From an uncultured SAR116 cluster alpha proteobacterium (GTDB lineage: Bacteria; Pseudomonadota; Alphaproteobacteria; Puniceispirillales; Marisalimonadaceae): a stretch of DNA of 34,893 bases. Within the stretch, counting starts at the first letter, position 1, and each line of letters begins with the position of its first letter. A program made the translations under genes and the position numbers. The stretch lies in the NCBI GenBank assembly GCA_902592615.1, contig CACJFI010000013.1:1-34893 (forward strand). Direction: 5' to 3'. Shown here piece after piece: positions 18,805 to 26,920 of the stretch. The notes beneath the pieces are model-generated. The model did not search any database. It saw only the letters and a list, made by a program, of their open reading frames with translations, and was not told the origin of the DNA.

Positions 18805-19395
18805 TTAATCAACTGATTGATCATTAAAAATAACTTTATTTTTATCAAGTAAACCCGAGTTTTTAAGATCTTCGATTCCTGGAAGATCTTTAATATTTTT
18901 AAGATTAAAATAATCTAAAAACAAATTAGTAGTTTTCCATGTAAGTGGATTTCCTGGCGTTGATTTCCTATGACCAGGTTGAATCCATTGTAATTCTAAT
19001 AATACATCAAGGGTTCCTCTACTAAGAGAAACTCCGCGAATGTTCTCTATTTCTGAACGTGTAATTGGTTGATGGTAAGCAATAATAGCTAGAGTTTCAG
19101 TTGCTGCACGTGACAGTGGTTTTGGAACAATTTTTTCAATATTCAAAAACTCTGAAACATCTAAAGATGTTCTAAATGCATATGAATTGTTAATAACGTA
19201 CAAATTAACTCCACTTGAGGAGTATTTTTTTTCCAAGTTTTCTAAAATTTGATTTAATATATTTTTATCTATTATTCGTTTTAATAATTCATCATAAGGT
19301 ATAGGCTCAGAAGAAGAAAAAATTAGAGCCTCAACTACTTTCTGCTTTAAGACAAAATCATAATTATCATTATTCTTTTCTTTTAATTTTTTCAT
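18805..19395 (-). CDS. scpB: Segregation and condensation protein B
   Basis: Winged-helix subunit of the bacterial SMC-ScpA-ScpB condensin, used in chromosome compaction and segregation. The 196 residues include VEALIFSSSEPIPYDEL near the N-terminus and the conserved AATETLAIIAYHQPITRSEIENIRGV and TWKTTNLFLDYFNLKNIKDLP segments. It lies 42 bases after scpA in the same direction. The smc gene is not in this window. Confidence 0.95.
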   Translation of the reverse strand: MKKLKEKNNDNYDFVLKQKVVEALIFSSSEPIPYDELLKRIIDKNILNQILENLEKKYSSSGVNLYVINNSYAFRTSLDVSEFLNIEKIVPKPLSRAATETLAIIAYHQPITRSEIENIRGVSLSRGTLDVLLELQWIQPGHRKSTPGNPLTWKTTNLFLDYFNLKNIKDLPGIEDLKNSGLLDKNKVIFNDQSVD

Positions 19396-19437
19396 AAGTT
19401 TACCTAAAATGAAGGTTTTAAATCATAAAAATTGAAT

Positions 19438-20184
19438 TTATTTTGAATGTAATAAGATGTTATCATTAAAACTATCTTGCCTTAATTTTAAACTACCCTC
19501 TTTAACAAGTTCCAAAGAAGCAACAAAGTGAGAAGCCAAGGCTGATTTCCTTTCCAACTTATTTCTAAGATTATTTGGTATAAAATCTAAAAGATCTTTC
19601 CAATCTTTTGAATGTTTAAAAAAACTTTTAAGAGTATTTAATGCATCTTCAACTGAGAATAATTGAGTATTTGCAATTGTAATTGATTTACTATTGTTGA
19701 ACGTAATAATTTCACCATAAGTTTTAATCAAATCATATAAAGTTGAATTGTATTGGTTTTTTTGATTTATACCAAAAATTTCTGGGTTGCCTCTTTTAAA
19801 AAAATGCGTCCCTAATTTATGTCTTTTAAATAGAAGCTTTGATACTTTTTGGATTCCTACTAACCTTTTCATTTGAAATTCTAATAATTCTGACATTTCT
19901 TCTGAAGTCATCGACCCTTCTTCTTTTTCAACTGGTAATAAAAGTTTTGATTTCAAAAAAGCTAACCAAGCGCCCATAACTAAATATTCTGCTGCAATGT
20001 CAATATCTTTTTTAATGATTTGATCTAAAAATTCTAAATATTGCTCAGCTAATTTTAGTATTGATAATTTAGTTAAATCAATTTTATGATCCCTAGCCAA
20101 GCTTAAGAGAAGATCAATTGGACCTTGAAAGCCATCTAATGAAAGGCTAAGAATATCAATTTTTTTATAAATAAATTCTGACAT
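19438..20184 (-). CDS. scpA: Segregation and condensation protein A
   Basis: Kleisin subunit that bridges the SMC heads and binds ScpB. The 248 residues carry the family N-terminus DGFQGPIDLLLSLARDHKIDLTKL and the DIAAEYLVMGAWLAFLKSKLLLP helix region. In most Alphaproteobacteria nagZ stands directly upstream of this gene; here the gene upstream is the SPOR protein, 14 bases away. Confidence 0.95.
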   Translation of the reverse strand: MSEFIYKKIDILSLSLDGFQGPIDLLLSLARDHKIDLTKLSILKLAEQYLEFLDQIIKKDIDIAAEYLVMGAWLAFLKSKLLLPVEKEEGSMTSEEMSELLEFQMKRLVGIQKVSKLLFKRHKLGTHFFKRGNPEIFGINQKNQYNSTLYDLIKTYGEIITFNNSKSITIANTQLFSVEDALNTLKSFFKHSKDWKDLLDFIPNNLRNKLERKSALASHFVASLELVKEGSLKLRQDSFNDNILLHSK

Positions 20185-20198
20185 TTAAATTTTTACAT

Positions 20199-20864
20199 TT
20201 AATTTCTTTTATTAACTTGAAGAATACACACTATTTTTTCTTTTTGGAAATTTTCACATAATGTTAAACCATTATCCTTATTCATCGAAGATGTCCATAC
20301 TCTATGGAATAATAAATCATCATTGTTAGTATAAGAAAAAATTTCCAACTTAGTTTCCAATAATAGTTTTGCGTATTTTTTTTCAATACTTTTCTTTGCT
20401 AATTTAGCTTTATTTAAATCTCTAAATGATCCAAATTGTACTCTGTACAAGAGTATATTTTTATTTGATTTTTTTATATTTTTTTCAGTTCCTATGGAAT
20501 TTAATTTTTTTTTCTCAGAGATTTTTGAATCTTTTAATAAATTTTGATCAATACTCTTCTGTGTATTTTTCTTAGTTGGAACGACTTTTAATGGTAAAAG
20601 CTCTGGTTTTGTTGGCTTAGGTCTAATTATTTCATTTTTAATTAATGCGTCTTTATTATTTAAAATTTCAATATCTAGATTTGAAATTTTCTTACCACCT
20701 GGAACTTTAGGTTTAATTATAATGTTTTCATTGTCTGGCCCTAAAACTATTAATTTATCATTATTAGTTTCTTGAAAATAAATTTTTAGAGCAAAGAGAC
20801 TAATCGAAAAAAAAATTCCAAAACTTAAAAAAATTATAGAAAATGTCTTCAAGTAATTATTCAT
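20199..20864 (-). CDS. SPOR-domain membrane protein
   Basis: Probable septal peptidoglycan-binding protein. From the chosen ATG (20864) the 221-residue product has a short cytosolic tail, one membrane helix (about 6-28), a long charged and proline-containing periplasmic linker, and a C-terminal SPOR domain beginning LYRVQFGSFRDLNKAKLAKK. SPOR domains bind denuded glycan strands at division sites. An in-frame codon at 20891 would extend it nine residues but overlap argS; the ATG four bases after the argS stop is the better choice. Located between argS and scpA, as in related genomes. Confidence 0.85.
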   Translation of the reverse strand: MNNYLKTFSIIFLSFGIFFSISLFALKIYFQETNNDKLIVLGPDNENIIIKPKVPGGKKISNLDIEILNNKDALIKNEIIRPKPTKPELLPLKVVPTKKNTQKSIDQNLLKDSKISEKKKLNSIGTEKNIKKSNKNILLYRVQFGSFRDLNKAKLAKKSIEKKYAKLLLETKLEIFSYTNNDDLLFHRVWTSSMNKDNGLTLCENFQKEKIVCILQVNKRN

Positions 20865-20868
20865 TAAT

Positions 20869-22602
20869 CTACATCTCGAAAATTGGTTCAATTTTAAGAA
20901 TACTTAACCCTTTTCTAATTGTTAAAGCAACAGCTTTCACTAATGACAATCTTGCATTTGTTAATTCTAAATCATCTTCAACTATAAATTTTATATTATT
21001 ATCTTTACCTTTATTCCATAAACTATGAAAAATACTTGATAATTCAATTAAGTAGTAACAAATCCTGTGGGGTTCATGATTTTTAGCTGCAAGTTCTAAA
21101 GTTCTAGGCCACAAAGCTATGAATTTAATAAGCTCAATTTCGAAGCCATCTTTTAAGAGTTTTGGATTTTTTAAAATTAATTCTCTTTCTTTAACTTTTG
21201 AAGATCTAAAAATAGAGTTACAACGTGCGTGCGCATACTGAACGTAAAAAACTGGATTTTCTTTTGATTTTTCCATTACTTTTTTAAAATCAAAATCTAA
21301 AGATTGATCGTTTCTTCTAGTCAGCATAATAAACCTTACCACATCTTTACCTACAGCATTTATAATGTCAGATAGAGTTACAAATTTACCTGCTCTCTTA
21401 CTCATTTTAATTAGTTTTCCATCTTCCAAAAGGTTTACTAATGCACAAACTTTAGTATCAATTTCTACTGAACCGTTGGATAAAGCGCTAACAGCAGCAT
21501 TTATTCTAGAAATATAACCGATATGGTCTGCACCTAGAACATTAATTAAATCACCCTTGGTTCTATTCATTTTATCTAAATGATAAGCCATATCAGTTGC
21601 AAAATAAGTCCATGTACCGTCTGATTTTTTAAGAGCCCTATCTGAATCATCGCCATACTCAGACGATTTAAAAAGTAACTGTTCTCTTTTTTCCCAATTT
21701 TTAGGATCAGTACCTTTAGGTTGATCTAGAGCACCATAAAAAATAAGATTTTTACTTTTAAGAATTTTAAAAATTTCAGTTAATAAATTTCCTGAAATAA
21801 TTTCTTTTTCGCTGGTAAAAACATCCATTTCAATTCCTAATTTAAGAAGATCATTTTTTATCATTCCCATTATAAATTCTAAAGAAACAGATCTAACTTT
21901 TTCAAAAACTTTTTCTTTATCATCTAGTTCTAATTCATCTCCATACTTTTCAAAAAGAATTTTTCCTACTTCTTTTAGATATTCACCTGGATAAAGACCA
22001 TCTGGCATATCAATTGACTTATTTGTTACTAGTTCATTATATCTTAACAATGAAGAGTCTACCAATTTTTCAATCTGATTTCCTGCATCATTAATGTAGT
22101 ACTCTCTAGTAACTGTGAAGCCAGCCTCAGTCAAAAGAGACGCAAGAGCGTCACCAAACACAGCTCCTCTTGCATGACCTGCATGAAGAGGTCCAGTAGG
22201 ATTAGCAGAAATATATTCGATGTTTATGTTTTTTCCTTTTCCTATTTCTAATTTATCCCAATTCCCTGAGTTCTGAAGCATATTGCTCAAGAAATCTGAC
22301 CATACATTTTGTTTAAATGTAATATTAATAAACCCTGGCCCAGCTACATTAACATTGTCAACACCTGGAAAATTTGTAATATAGACCATAAAATTTTCTG
22401 CTATTATTTTAGGGCTTAGTTTTAAATCTTTACTTAAAATCATTGCCAAATTTGTAGACATATCTCCATTGATTGAATTTTTAGGAGGTTCTAGAGTTAG
22501 TTTTTTAAGAATGTCTTCAACTATGAAAGAATATTTAAAATCTGATTTAAACTTCTCAACCGCTTCGATCAAATGGTTAAAATAAAATTTGTAAATATTC
22601 AT
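20869..22602 (-). CDS. argS: Arginyl-tRNA synthetase
   Basis: Class I synthetase that charges tRNA-Arg. The 577 residues have the HIGH-type motif HAGH (140-143) within ANPTGPLHAGHARGAV, a KMSK motif (KMSKRAGKFVTLSD, around residue 400), an N-terminal Add-1 domain for tRNA elbow contact, and the C-terminal DALR anticodon-binding region ending in KGLSILKIEPIFEM. It ends with TAG, four bases before the SPOR gene start, and lies 15 bases after dgt. Confidence 0.96.
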   Translation of the reverse strand: MNIYKFYFNHLIEAVEKFKSDFKYSFIVEDILKKLTLEPPKNSINGDMSTNLAMILSKDLKLSPKIIAENFMVYITNFPGVDNVNVAGPGFINITFKQNVWSDFLSNMLQNSGNWDKLEIGKGKNINIEYISANPTGPLHAGHARGAVFGDALASLLTEAGFTVTREYYINDAGNQIEKLVDSSLLRYNELVTNKSIDMPDGLYPGEYLKEVGKILFEKYGDELELDDKEKVFEKVRSVSLEFIMGMIKNDLLKLGIEMDVFTSEKEIISGNLLTEIFKILKSKNLIFYGALDQPKGTDPKNWEKREQLLFKSSEYGDDSDRALKKSDGTWTYFATDMAYHLDKMNRTKGDLINVLGADHIGYISRINAAVSALSNGSVEIDTKVCALVNLLEDGKLIKMSKRAGKFVTLSDIINAVGKDVVRFIMLTRRNDQSLDFDFKKVMEKSKENPVFYVQYAHARCNSIFRSSKVKERELILKNPKLLKDGFEIELIKFIALWPRTLELAAKNHEPHRICYYLIELSSIFHSLWNKGKDNNIKFIVEDDLELTNARLSLVKAVALTIRKGLSILKIEPIFEM

Positions 22603-22617
22603 TAACTCAAAATCTTT

Positions 22618-23820
22618 CTATGTGTAAAATTTATCATATTCTCTTTTCAAATAATTGTCAGTCATACCAGCTATATAATCAGCTATGACTCTTAATTTTT
22701 CTTTTTGTGAGAGTTCCGATAGAATTTGTCCATTAAAATTTTTCCATTGCTCTGGAAGTTTATGAATATCTTTTATAAATAATAAAAATAATTTTTCTAT
22801 CATAAGTGCATTTTTATCCAATTTTTTTACAACTGACTCATTTCGATACATTTTATTAAATAAAAATTTTCTTATTTCCTCCATTGACGCTGAAGCATTG
22901 ATGGAAAGTTTTATAGTTTTTTTTCTATAATCTTTTATTTCATTTACATGTTTAAAATTATTTTTTTTTATTATTGCTAGTGAATTTGATACAACATCGT
23001 TTATAAAATAACTAATAAGATGCCTTATTAATTGATGAATTAATATATCATCCTTTATATTGATAAAATTATTTTCTATATTTTTCAAAATATAATTAAT
23101 AATATCTATTTTACGAAGATCATTTAAAGAAAATAATTTTTCACGAAGACCATCGTCAAAATCATGCGTTAAATAAGCTATATCGTCAGAAATATTTGCC
23201 ACTTGACCTTCTAATGAACTGTGTGTTCTAAAATCAATATCTAAGATAAGACAAATATCTTTGATAGTTTGTGGTATTTTATTCAAATCCAAAAAAGGCC
23301 CATTATGTTTAATCAATCCCTCTAAAGTTTCATGAGTAAGGTTCAAACCATCAAAATTTGGATATTTTTTTTCTAAAATTGTTACAACTCTTAATGATTG
23401 TTCATTATGATTGAAACCACCTACATCAGACATTATTTTTTGGAGAATTTCTTCTCCCTTATGACCTAGAGGTGGATGTCCTAGATCATGTGCAAGTGCT
23501 ATTGTCTCAGTTAAATCCTCATTAATATTTAGAGCCTTAGCAATTGATCTTGCAATTTGAGACACTTCAAGAGTATGAGTTAGTCGAGTTCTATAATGAT
23601 CTCCTTCATGGAAAATAAAAACCTGAGTTTTGTCTTTCAATCTTCTAAAAGCTTCAGAGTGAATGATTCTATCCCTATCTCTTTGATATTCAGATCTACC
23701 AAGAATAAGTGTATCATCTTTATGGACTCTGCCCCTACTTTCAGAACTGTGACATGCAAATGGACTTAAATATCGGTTGTCATTATTAACAAACATAAAA
23801 TTTTCCAATAAATTATTCAT
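22618..23820 (-). CDS. dgt: dGTP triphosphohydrolase-like HD-domain protein
   Basis: Hydrolyses dNTPs to deoxynucleosides and triphosphate, helping balance nucleotide pools. The 400 residues carry the family motif RSEYQRDRDRIIHSEAFRRLKDKTQV and the HD metal site: H82 (THTLEV), H111-D112 (LAHDLGHPPLGHKGE) and a later Asp in ISDDIAYLTHDFDD. The start is uncertain: the ATG at 23820 has no visible ribosome binding site, while the in-frame ATG at 23796 has GGAA about seven bases upstream and fits a candidate promoter at 23824-23852. The shorter protein would lose only eight residues. Confidence 0.93.
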   Translation of the reverse strand: MNNLLENFMFVNNDNRYLSPFACHSSESRGRVHKDDTLILGRSEYQRDRDRIIHSEAFRRLKDKTQVFIFHEGDHYRTRLTHTLEVSQIARSIAKALNINEDLTETIALAHDLGHPPLGHKGEEILQKIMSDVGGFNHNEQSLRVVTILEKKYPNFDGLNLTHETLEGLIKHNGPFLDLNKIPQTIKDICLILDIDFRTHSSLEGQVANISDDIAYLTHDFDDGLREKLFSLNDLRKIDIINYILKNIENNFINIKDDILIHQLIRHLISYFINDVVSNSLAIIKKNNFKHVNEIKDYRKKTIKLSINASASMEEIRKFLFNKMYRNESVVKKLDKNALMIEKLFLLFIKDIHKLPEQWKNFNGQILSELSQKEKLRVIADYIAGMTDNYLKREYDKFYT

Positions 23821-23823
23821 TTA

Positions 23824-23852
23824 TGTATAAAAATATGTTAATTTGCAATCAA
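23824..23852 (-). promoter_or_regulatory. Candidate promoter for dgt
   Basis: On the minus strand TTGATT (23852-23847) is separated by 17 bases from TATACA (23829-23824). Transcription would begin near 23817, at or inside the first possible dgt start codon, which favours the second ATG (23796) as the translation start. Confidence 0.35.
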
Positions 23853-23855
23853 ACA

Positions 23856-23873
23856 TTTGTAATTAATTACAAA
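23856..23873. promoter_or_regulatory. Perfect 18-base palindrome, candidate operator
   Basis: TTTGTAATTAATTACAAA is a perfect palindrome centred in the 72-base dgt/erpA divergent spacer, ending 19 bases before the erpA ATG. It would overlap the -10 region of an erpA promoter (TTGCAA at 23843-23848 as a possible -35). Position and symmetry suggest a dimeric repressor site, perhaps for an iron or iron-sulfur regulator. The regulator is not identifiable from the sequence. Confidence 0.5.
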
Positions 23874-23892
23874 ATTAAATGAGGTTTTTTAA

Positions 23893-24237
23893 ATGAATGA
23901 AAGTAAGGATTTTAATCAAGACTTTAGCCTATCAAAAGAAGCCTTGGAAAGAGTAAAAATTTTACTTAAAGACGAAGAAGGTTCATATTTTAGAATATCA
24001 GTTCTAGGAGGTGGATGTTCTGGCTTTCAGTATGATTTTTCATTTGATAAAAAACCTAAAGACGATGATATGATCTTCAAAGAAGATGGAATTGATTATT
24101 TAATTGATAAAGTGTCTATTGATTTTCTTCGTGGAAGCACTTTAGAATATGTTTCAGAATTAGCAGGATCATATTTTAAAATTGAAAATCCTAATGCTAC
24201 GGCAAATTGTGGTTGTGGAACAAGTTTCTCTATCTAA
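23893..24237 (+). CDS. erpA: Iron-sulfur cluster insertion protein, ErpA/IscA type
   Basis: A-type carrier that delivers iron-sulfur clusters to target proteins. The 114 residues contain the three conserved cysteines: C42 in LGGGCSGFQYDF, and C106 and C108 in the C-terminal NCGCGTSFSI. The first Cys in GGGCSGFQY and the NPNA(T)ANCGCG ending match ErpA. It is divergent from dgt, the usual alphaproteobacterial arrangement. ATG at 23893 with GAGG ten bases upstream. xthA follows after 15 bases. Confidence 0.92.
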   Translation: MNESKDFNQDFSLSKEALERVKILLKDEEGSYFRISVLGGGCSGFQYDFSFDKKPKDDDMIFKEDGIDYLIDKVSIDFLRGSTLEYVSELAGSYFKIENPNATANCGCGTSFSI

Positions 24238-24252
24238 AATAAATTTAATCCA

Positions 24253-25041
24253 ATGTCCTTTAAAATAGCTAGTTTTAATGTAAATTCTATAAAAATGAGA
24301 CTCCCAAATGTATTAAGTTGGCTAGATAAAAATAATATTGATGTAATTTTAATGCAGGAAACTAAGACAATAGATGATAATTTTCCTTTGTTAGACTTTA
24401 AACAAAAAGGATATAATGTAATATTCAATGGACAAAAATCATATAACGGCGTTGCAATTGCATCTAAATTTGAAATAAATGAAATTACCAGATCATTACC
24501 TTTTTACATTGATAGCATTGATGAAGATAATCAGGCAAGGTTCTTGCACGTCAAAATTAATTATGTAAATATCATTTGTTTATATTTACCTAATGGTAAT
24601 CCTGCTCCTGGTCCTAAATATGACTATAAAATTAGTTGGATGAAACGTCTAACAAAATACACTAAAGATATTTATGACACAAATGAACCTCTGATTTTAG
24701 GAGGCGACTTTAATGTTATTCAGGAAAGTATTGATTGTTATGATGTATCTAAATGGCAAAATGATGCATTATATCTGGAAACAACCAGAAGACATCTAAG
24801 AGAGTTAATAAATATTGGTCTAGTTGATGCTTACCGCATAAAATATCCAACAGCTAAAGAGTATAGTTTTTGGGACTACCAGGGTGGAGCTTGGCAAAAA
24901 GACAATGGAATAAGAATAGATCTTTTTTTAATCTCACCAGAGATAGTTGATAATCTAATTGATGTAGGCATAGACAAAATACCAAGAGGTGAAGTAAAAC
25001 CCAGTGACCATACACCTATTTGGATTCATTTAGAAAAATAA
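24253..25041 (+). CDS. xthA: Exodeoxyribonuclease III
   Basis: Base-excision repair enzyme with AP endonuclease and 3'-5' exonuclease activities. The 262 residues fit the family: MSFKIASFNVNSIKMRLPNV at the start, catalytic E36 in LMQETK, the GGDFNV motif with its Asp and Asn near residue 155, and D252-H253 in the C-terminal SDHTPIW. It is next to erpA in the same direction and ends three bases before the convergent dehydratase gene. Confidence 0.95.
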   Translation: MSFKIASFNVNSIKMRLPNVLSWLDKNNIDVILMQETKTIDDNFPLLDFKQKGYNVIFNGQKSYNGVAIASKFEINEITRSLPFYIDSIDEDNQARFLHVKINYVNIICLYLPNGNPAPGPKYDYKISWMKRLTKYTKDIYDTNEPLILGGDFNVIQESIDCYDVSKWQNDALYLETTRRHLRELINIGLVDAYRIKYPTAKEYSFWDYQGGAWQKDNGIRIDLFLISPEIVDNLIDVGIDKIPRGEVKPSDHTPIWIHLEK

Positions 25042-25044
25042 ACT

Positions 25045-26895
25045 TTATGATTTATGTATATTTTTTGGTATAAACCCTGTATCTTCTACCCCTCTAGGAT
25101 TAGGAACCCAGAGTTCTCGATTAGGATGCATTCCTGCTCCATAAGTTGCTGAAACAGCAGAGTTTCTCATTCTATTAAGCAATCTCGTATCTGCATCTCC
25201 AACTGCAGGATGTGTGCCACCATTAGTTTTGAAAATTTCTTGCCAATTGCTTTTTCTTGACTTGAAAATATTAGTATTATTCAATTGGGAACAATTAATC
25301 TCATTTTTATTTAAATCAACTATAATTTCATCTCCATCCTGAATTAGGGCTATAGGTCCACCCATAGCCGCCTCTGGACCAACATGACCAATGACAAGAC
25401 CAACAGAGCCGCCAGAGAAACGTCCATCAGTCATTAATCCTACAATTATATTTCTTTCTCTGCACAAAGTGGTAATTCTTGAGGTAGAATCCAGCATTTC
25501 TGGCATTCCTGGCCCGCCAACAGGTCCTTCATACCTAACTACAACCATATCATTATTATTAAAACTATCTGGTTCATTTTCTAAGGTCCAAAGAAGTTTT
25601 TGTTCTCCATCAAATATTCTAGCTTTTCCAATAAAAACATTATTTTCTAAACCACCTTCAACGCCAGCTAATTTTAAGATAGAACTGAATTCAGGAGATA
25701 AATTTCCTCCTAAAAGTCTAAGTCCACCAGTTTCTTTATAAGGTTTTTTTACAGGATATATTACTCTTCCGTCAGGTTCTTTAGGAGCTAATCGATCAAC
25801 TTGTTCAGTTAAAGTTTCACCTGTACATGTTAGAGTATTTCCATTCAACAGGCCTGAGTTTAATAAATCCTTTATAAAAACCTGCACACCACCTTGTTTA
25901 TCGATATCAACCATTGAATATTTACCAAATGGTCTTGCATCAACTAAAACAGGAACTACTTTTTCCGATAAATAATTAAATTCATCTGCAGACATAATAT
26001 CTTCACTAAAACTTTTATATCCTGCAGCTCTAGCTAACTCTGGTGCATGAAGCATGACGTTAGTTGATCCTCCTATAGACATTGCTACTATTAGAGCATT
26101 CCTTATAGAGTCTCTCGTAACAATATCCCTTGGCTTAATATCTTTTTTAACCATATTATCTAAATAAGTAATGAGTTGGTCAGGAAAAACATCTAACCTT
26201 CTTTTATCGTCTGAAGGTGGTGAAACCATATGTAAGGGTTGCATGCCTACAACACCAATAAACGTCTGCATAGTATTATAAGTAAACATCCCACCACAAC
26301 TTCCATAACCAGGACAAGCTTCACATGCAATTCTTCTTTTCAGTTCTTCATCTTCACTACCTGCAATTTGATAACTTGAAATAATATCTAATGGTTCATT
26401 AGTAACTGAATCAATTCCAGGTCTTATTGGACCGTCTGACATTATGATAGCGGGTCTATTGTGCTCTAAAATTGCAGACAATGTTCCAACTGGCGGTTTA
26501 TCACAGGCAACAACTGCAATTGTACCTTCTAAACCTGAAGCGCTTAAATGTTCGCATAATGTATCATTAGTTACTTCTCTTCCAATTAAAGAATAACGCA
26601 TCTCCTTAGTACCGTTTCTTATACCATCAGATGTCGCTACGGTGTACTCAGGTTGTACTAATCTCATTCTAATACCATCTGGGTTTTGGCCTATCCTTAG
26701 TCTTAATTTTTCATGTATTGTTTTAACTTTTTGTTCAACACCAAGATAACATTGAGAATCCCCTTTATTTCCAACCACTCCAATTGAAGGTTCATGTATT
26801 AATTCAAGGTCAGTATTTAGAATTCTTGCAATACCAAAAGTTTGAGAATTTCTTCCAGGGTTTTTGTCAATTAAAACTGTTTTTGAATTCTTCAT
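25045..26895 (-). CDS. IlvD/Edd-family dehydratase (dihydroxy-acid or sugar-acid dehydratase)
   Basis: Iron-sulfur dehydratase of the family that includes dihydroxy-acid dehydratase (IlvD, valine/isoleucine synthesis), 6-phosphogluconate dehydratase and sugar-acid dehydratases. The 616 residues contain three candidate cluster cysteines: C49 (GDSQCYLG), C131 (ACDKPPVG) and C200 (GSCGGMFTYNTM). SDGIRNGTKEMRYSLIGREV and LMTDGRFSGGSVGLVIGHVGPEA are family hallmarks. The CDKPPVG segment differs from the CDK(I/T)xPGM of standard IlvD and from the CDKGVDG type of Edd, so the substrate is uncertain. Branched-chain amino acid synthesis is the default guess; a sugar acid is the alternative. ATG at 26895 has GGAG nearby. 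It is 25 bases downstream of valS. Confidence 0.85.
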   Translation of the reverse strand: MKNSKTVLIDKNPGRNSQTFGIARILNTDLELIHEPSIGVVGNKGDSQCYLGVEQKVKTIHEKLRLRIGQNPDGIRMRLVQPEYTVATSDGIRNGTKEMRYSLIGREVTNDTLCEHLSASGLEGTIAVVACDKPPVGTLSAILEHNRPAIIMSDGPIRPGIDSVTNEPLDIISSYQIAGSEDEELKRRIACEACPGYGSCGGMFTYNTMQTFIGVVGMQPLHMVSPPSDDKRRLDVFPDQLITYLDNMVKKDIKPRDIVTRDSIRNALIVAMSIGGSTNVMLHAPELARAAGYKSFSEDIMSADEFNYLSEKVVPVLVDARPFGKYSMVDIDKQGGVQVFIKDLLNSGLLNGNTLTCTGETLTEQVDRLAPKEPDGRVIYPVKKPYKETGGLRLLGGNLSPEFSSILKLAGVEGGLENNVFIGKARIFDGEQKLLWTLENEPDSFNNNDMVVVRYEGPVGGPGMPEMLDSTSRITTLCRERNIIVGLMTDGRFSGGSVGLVIGHVGPEAAMGGPIALIQDGDEIIVDLNKNEINCSQLNNTNIFKSRKSNWQEIFKTNGGTHPAVGDADTRLLNRMRNSAVSATYGAGMHPNRELWVPNPRGVEDTGFIPKNIHKS

Positions 26896-26920
26896 ATTTT
26901 TCTCCGATTTTCATTTAATA

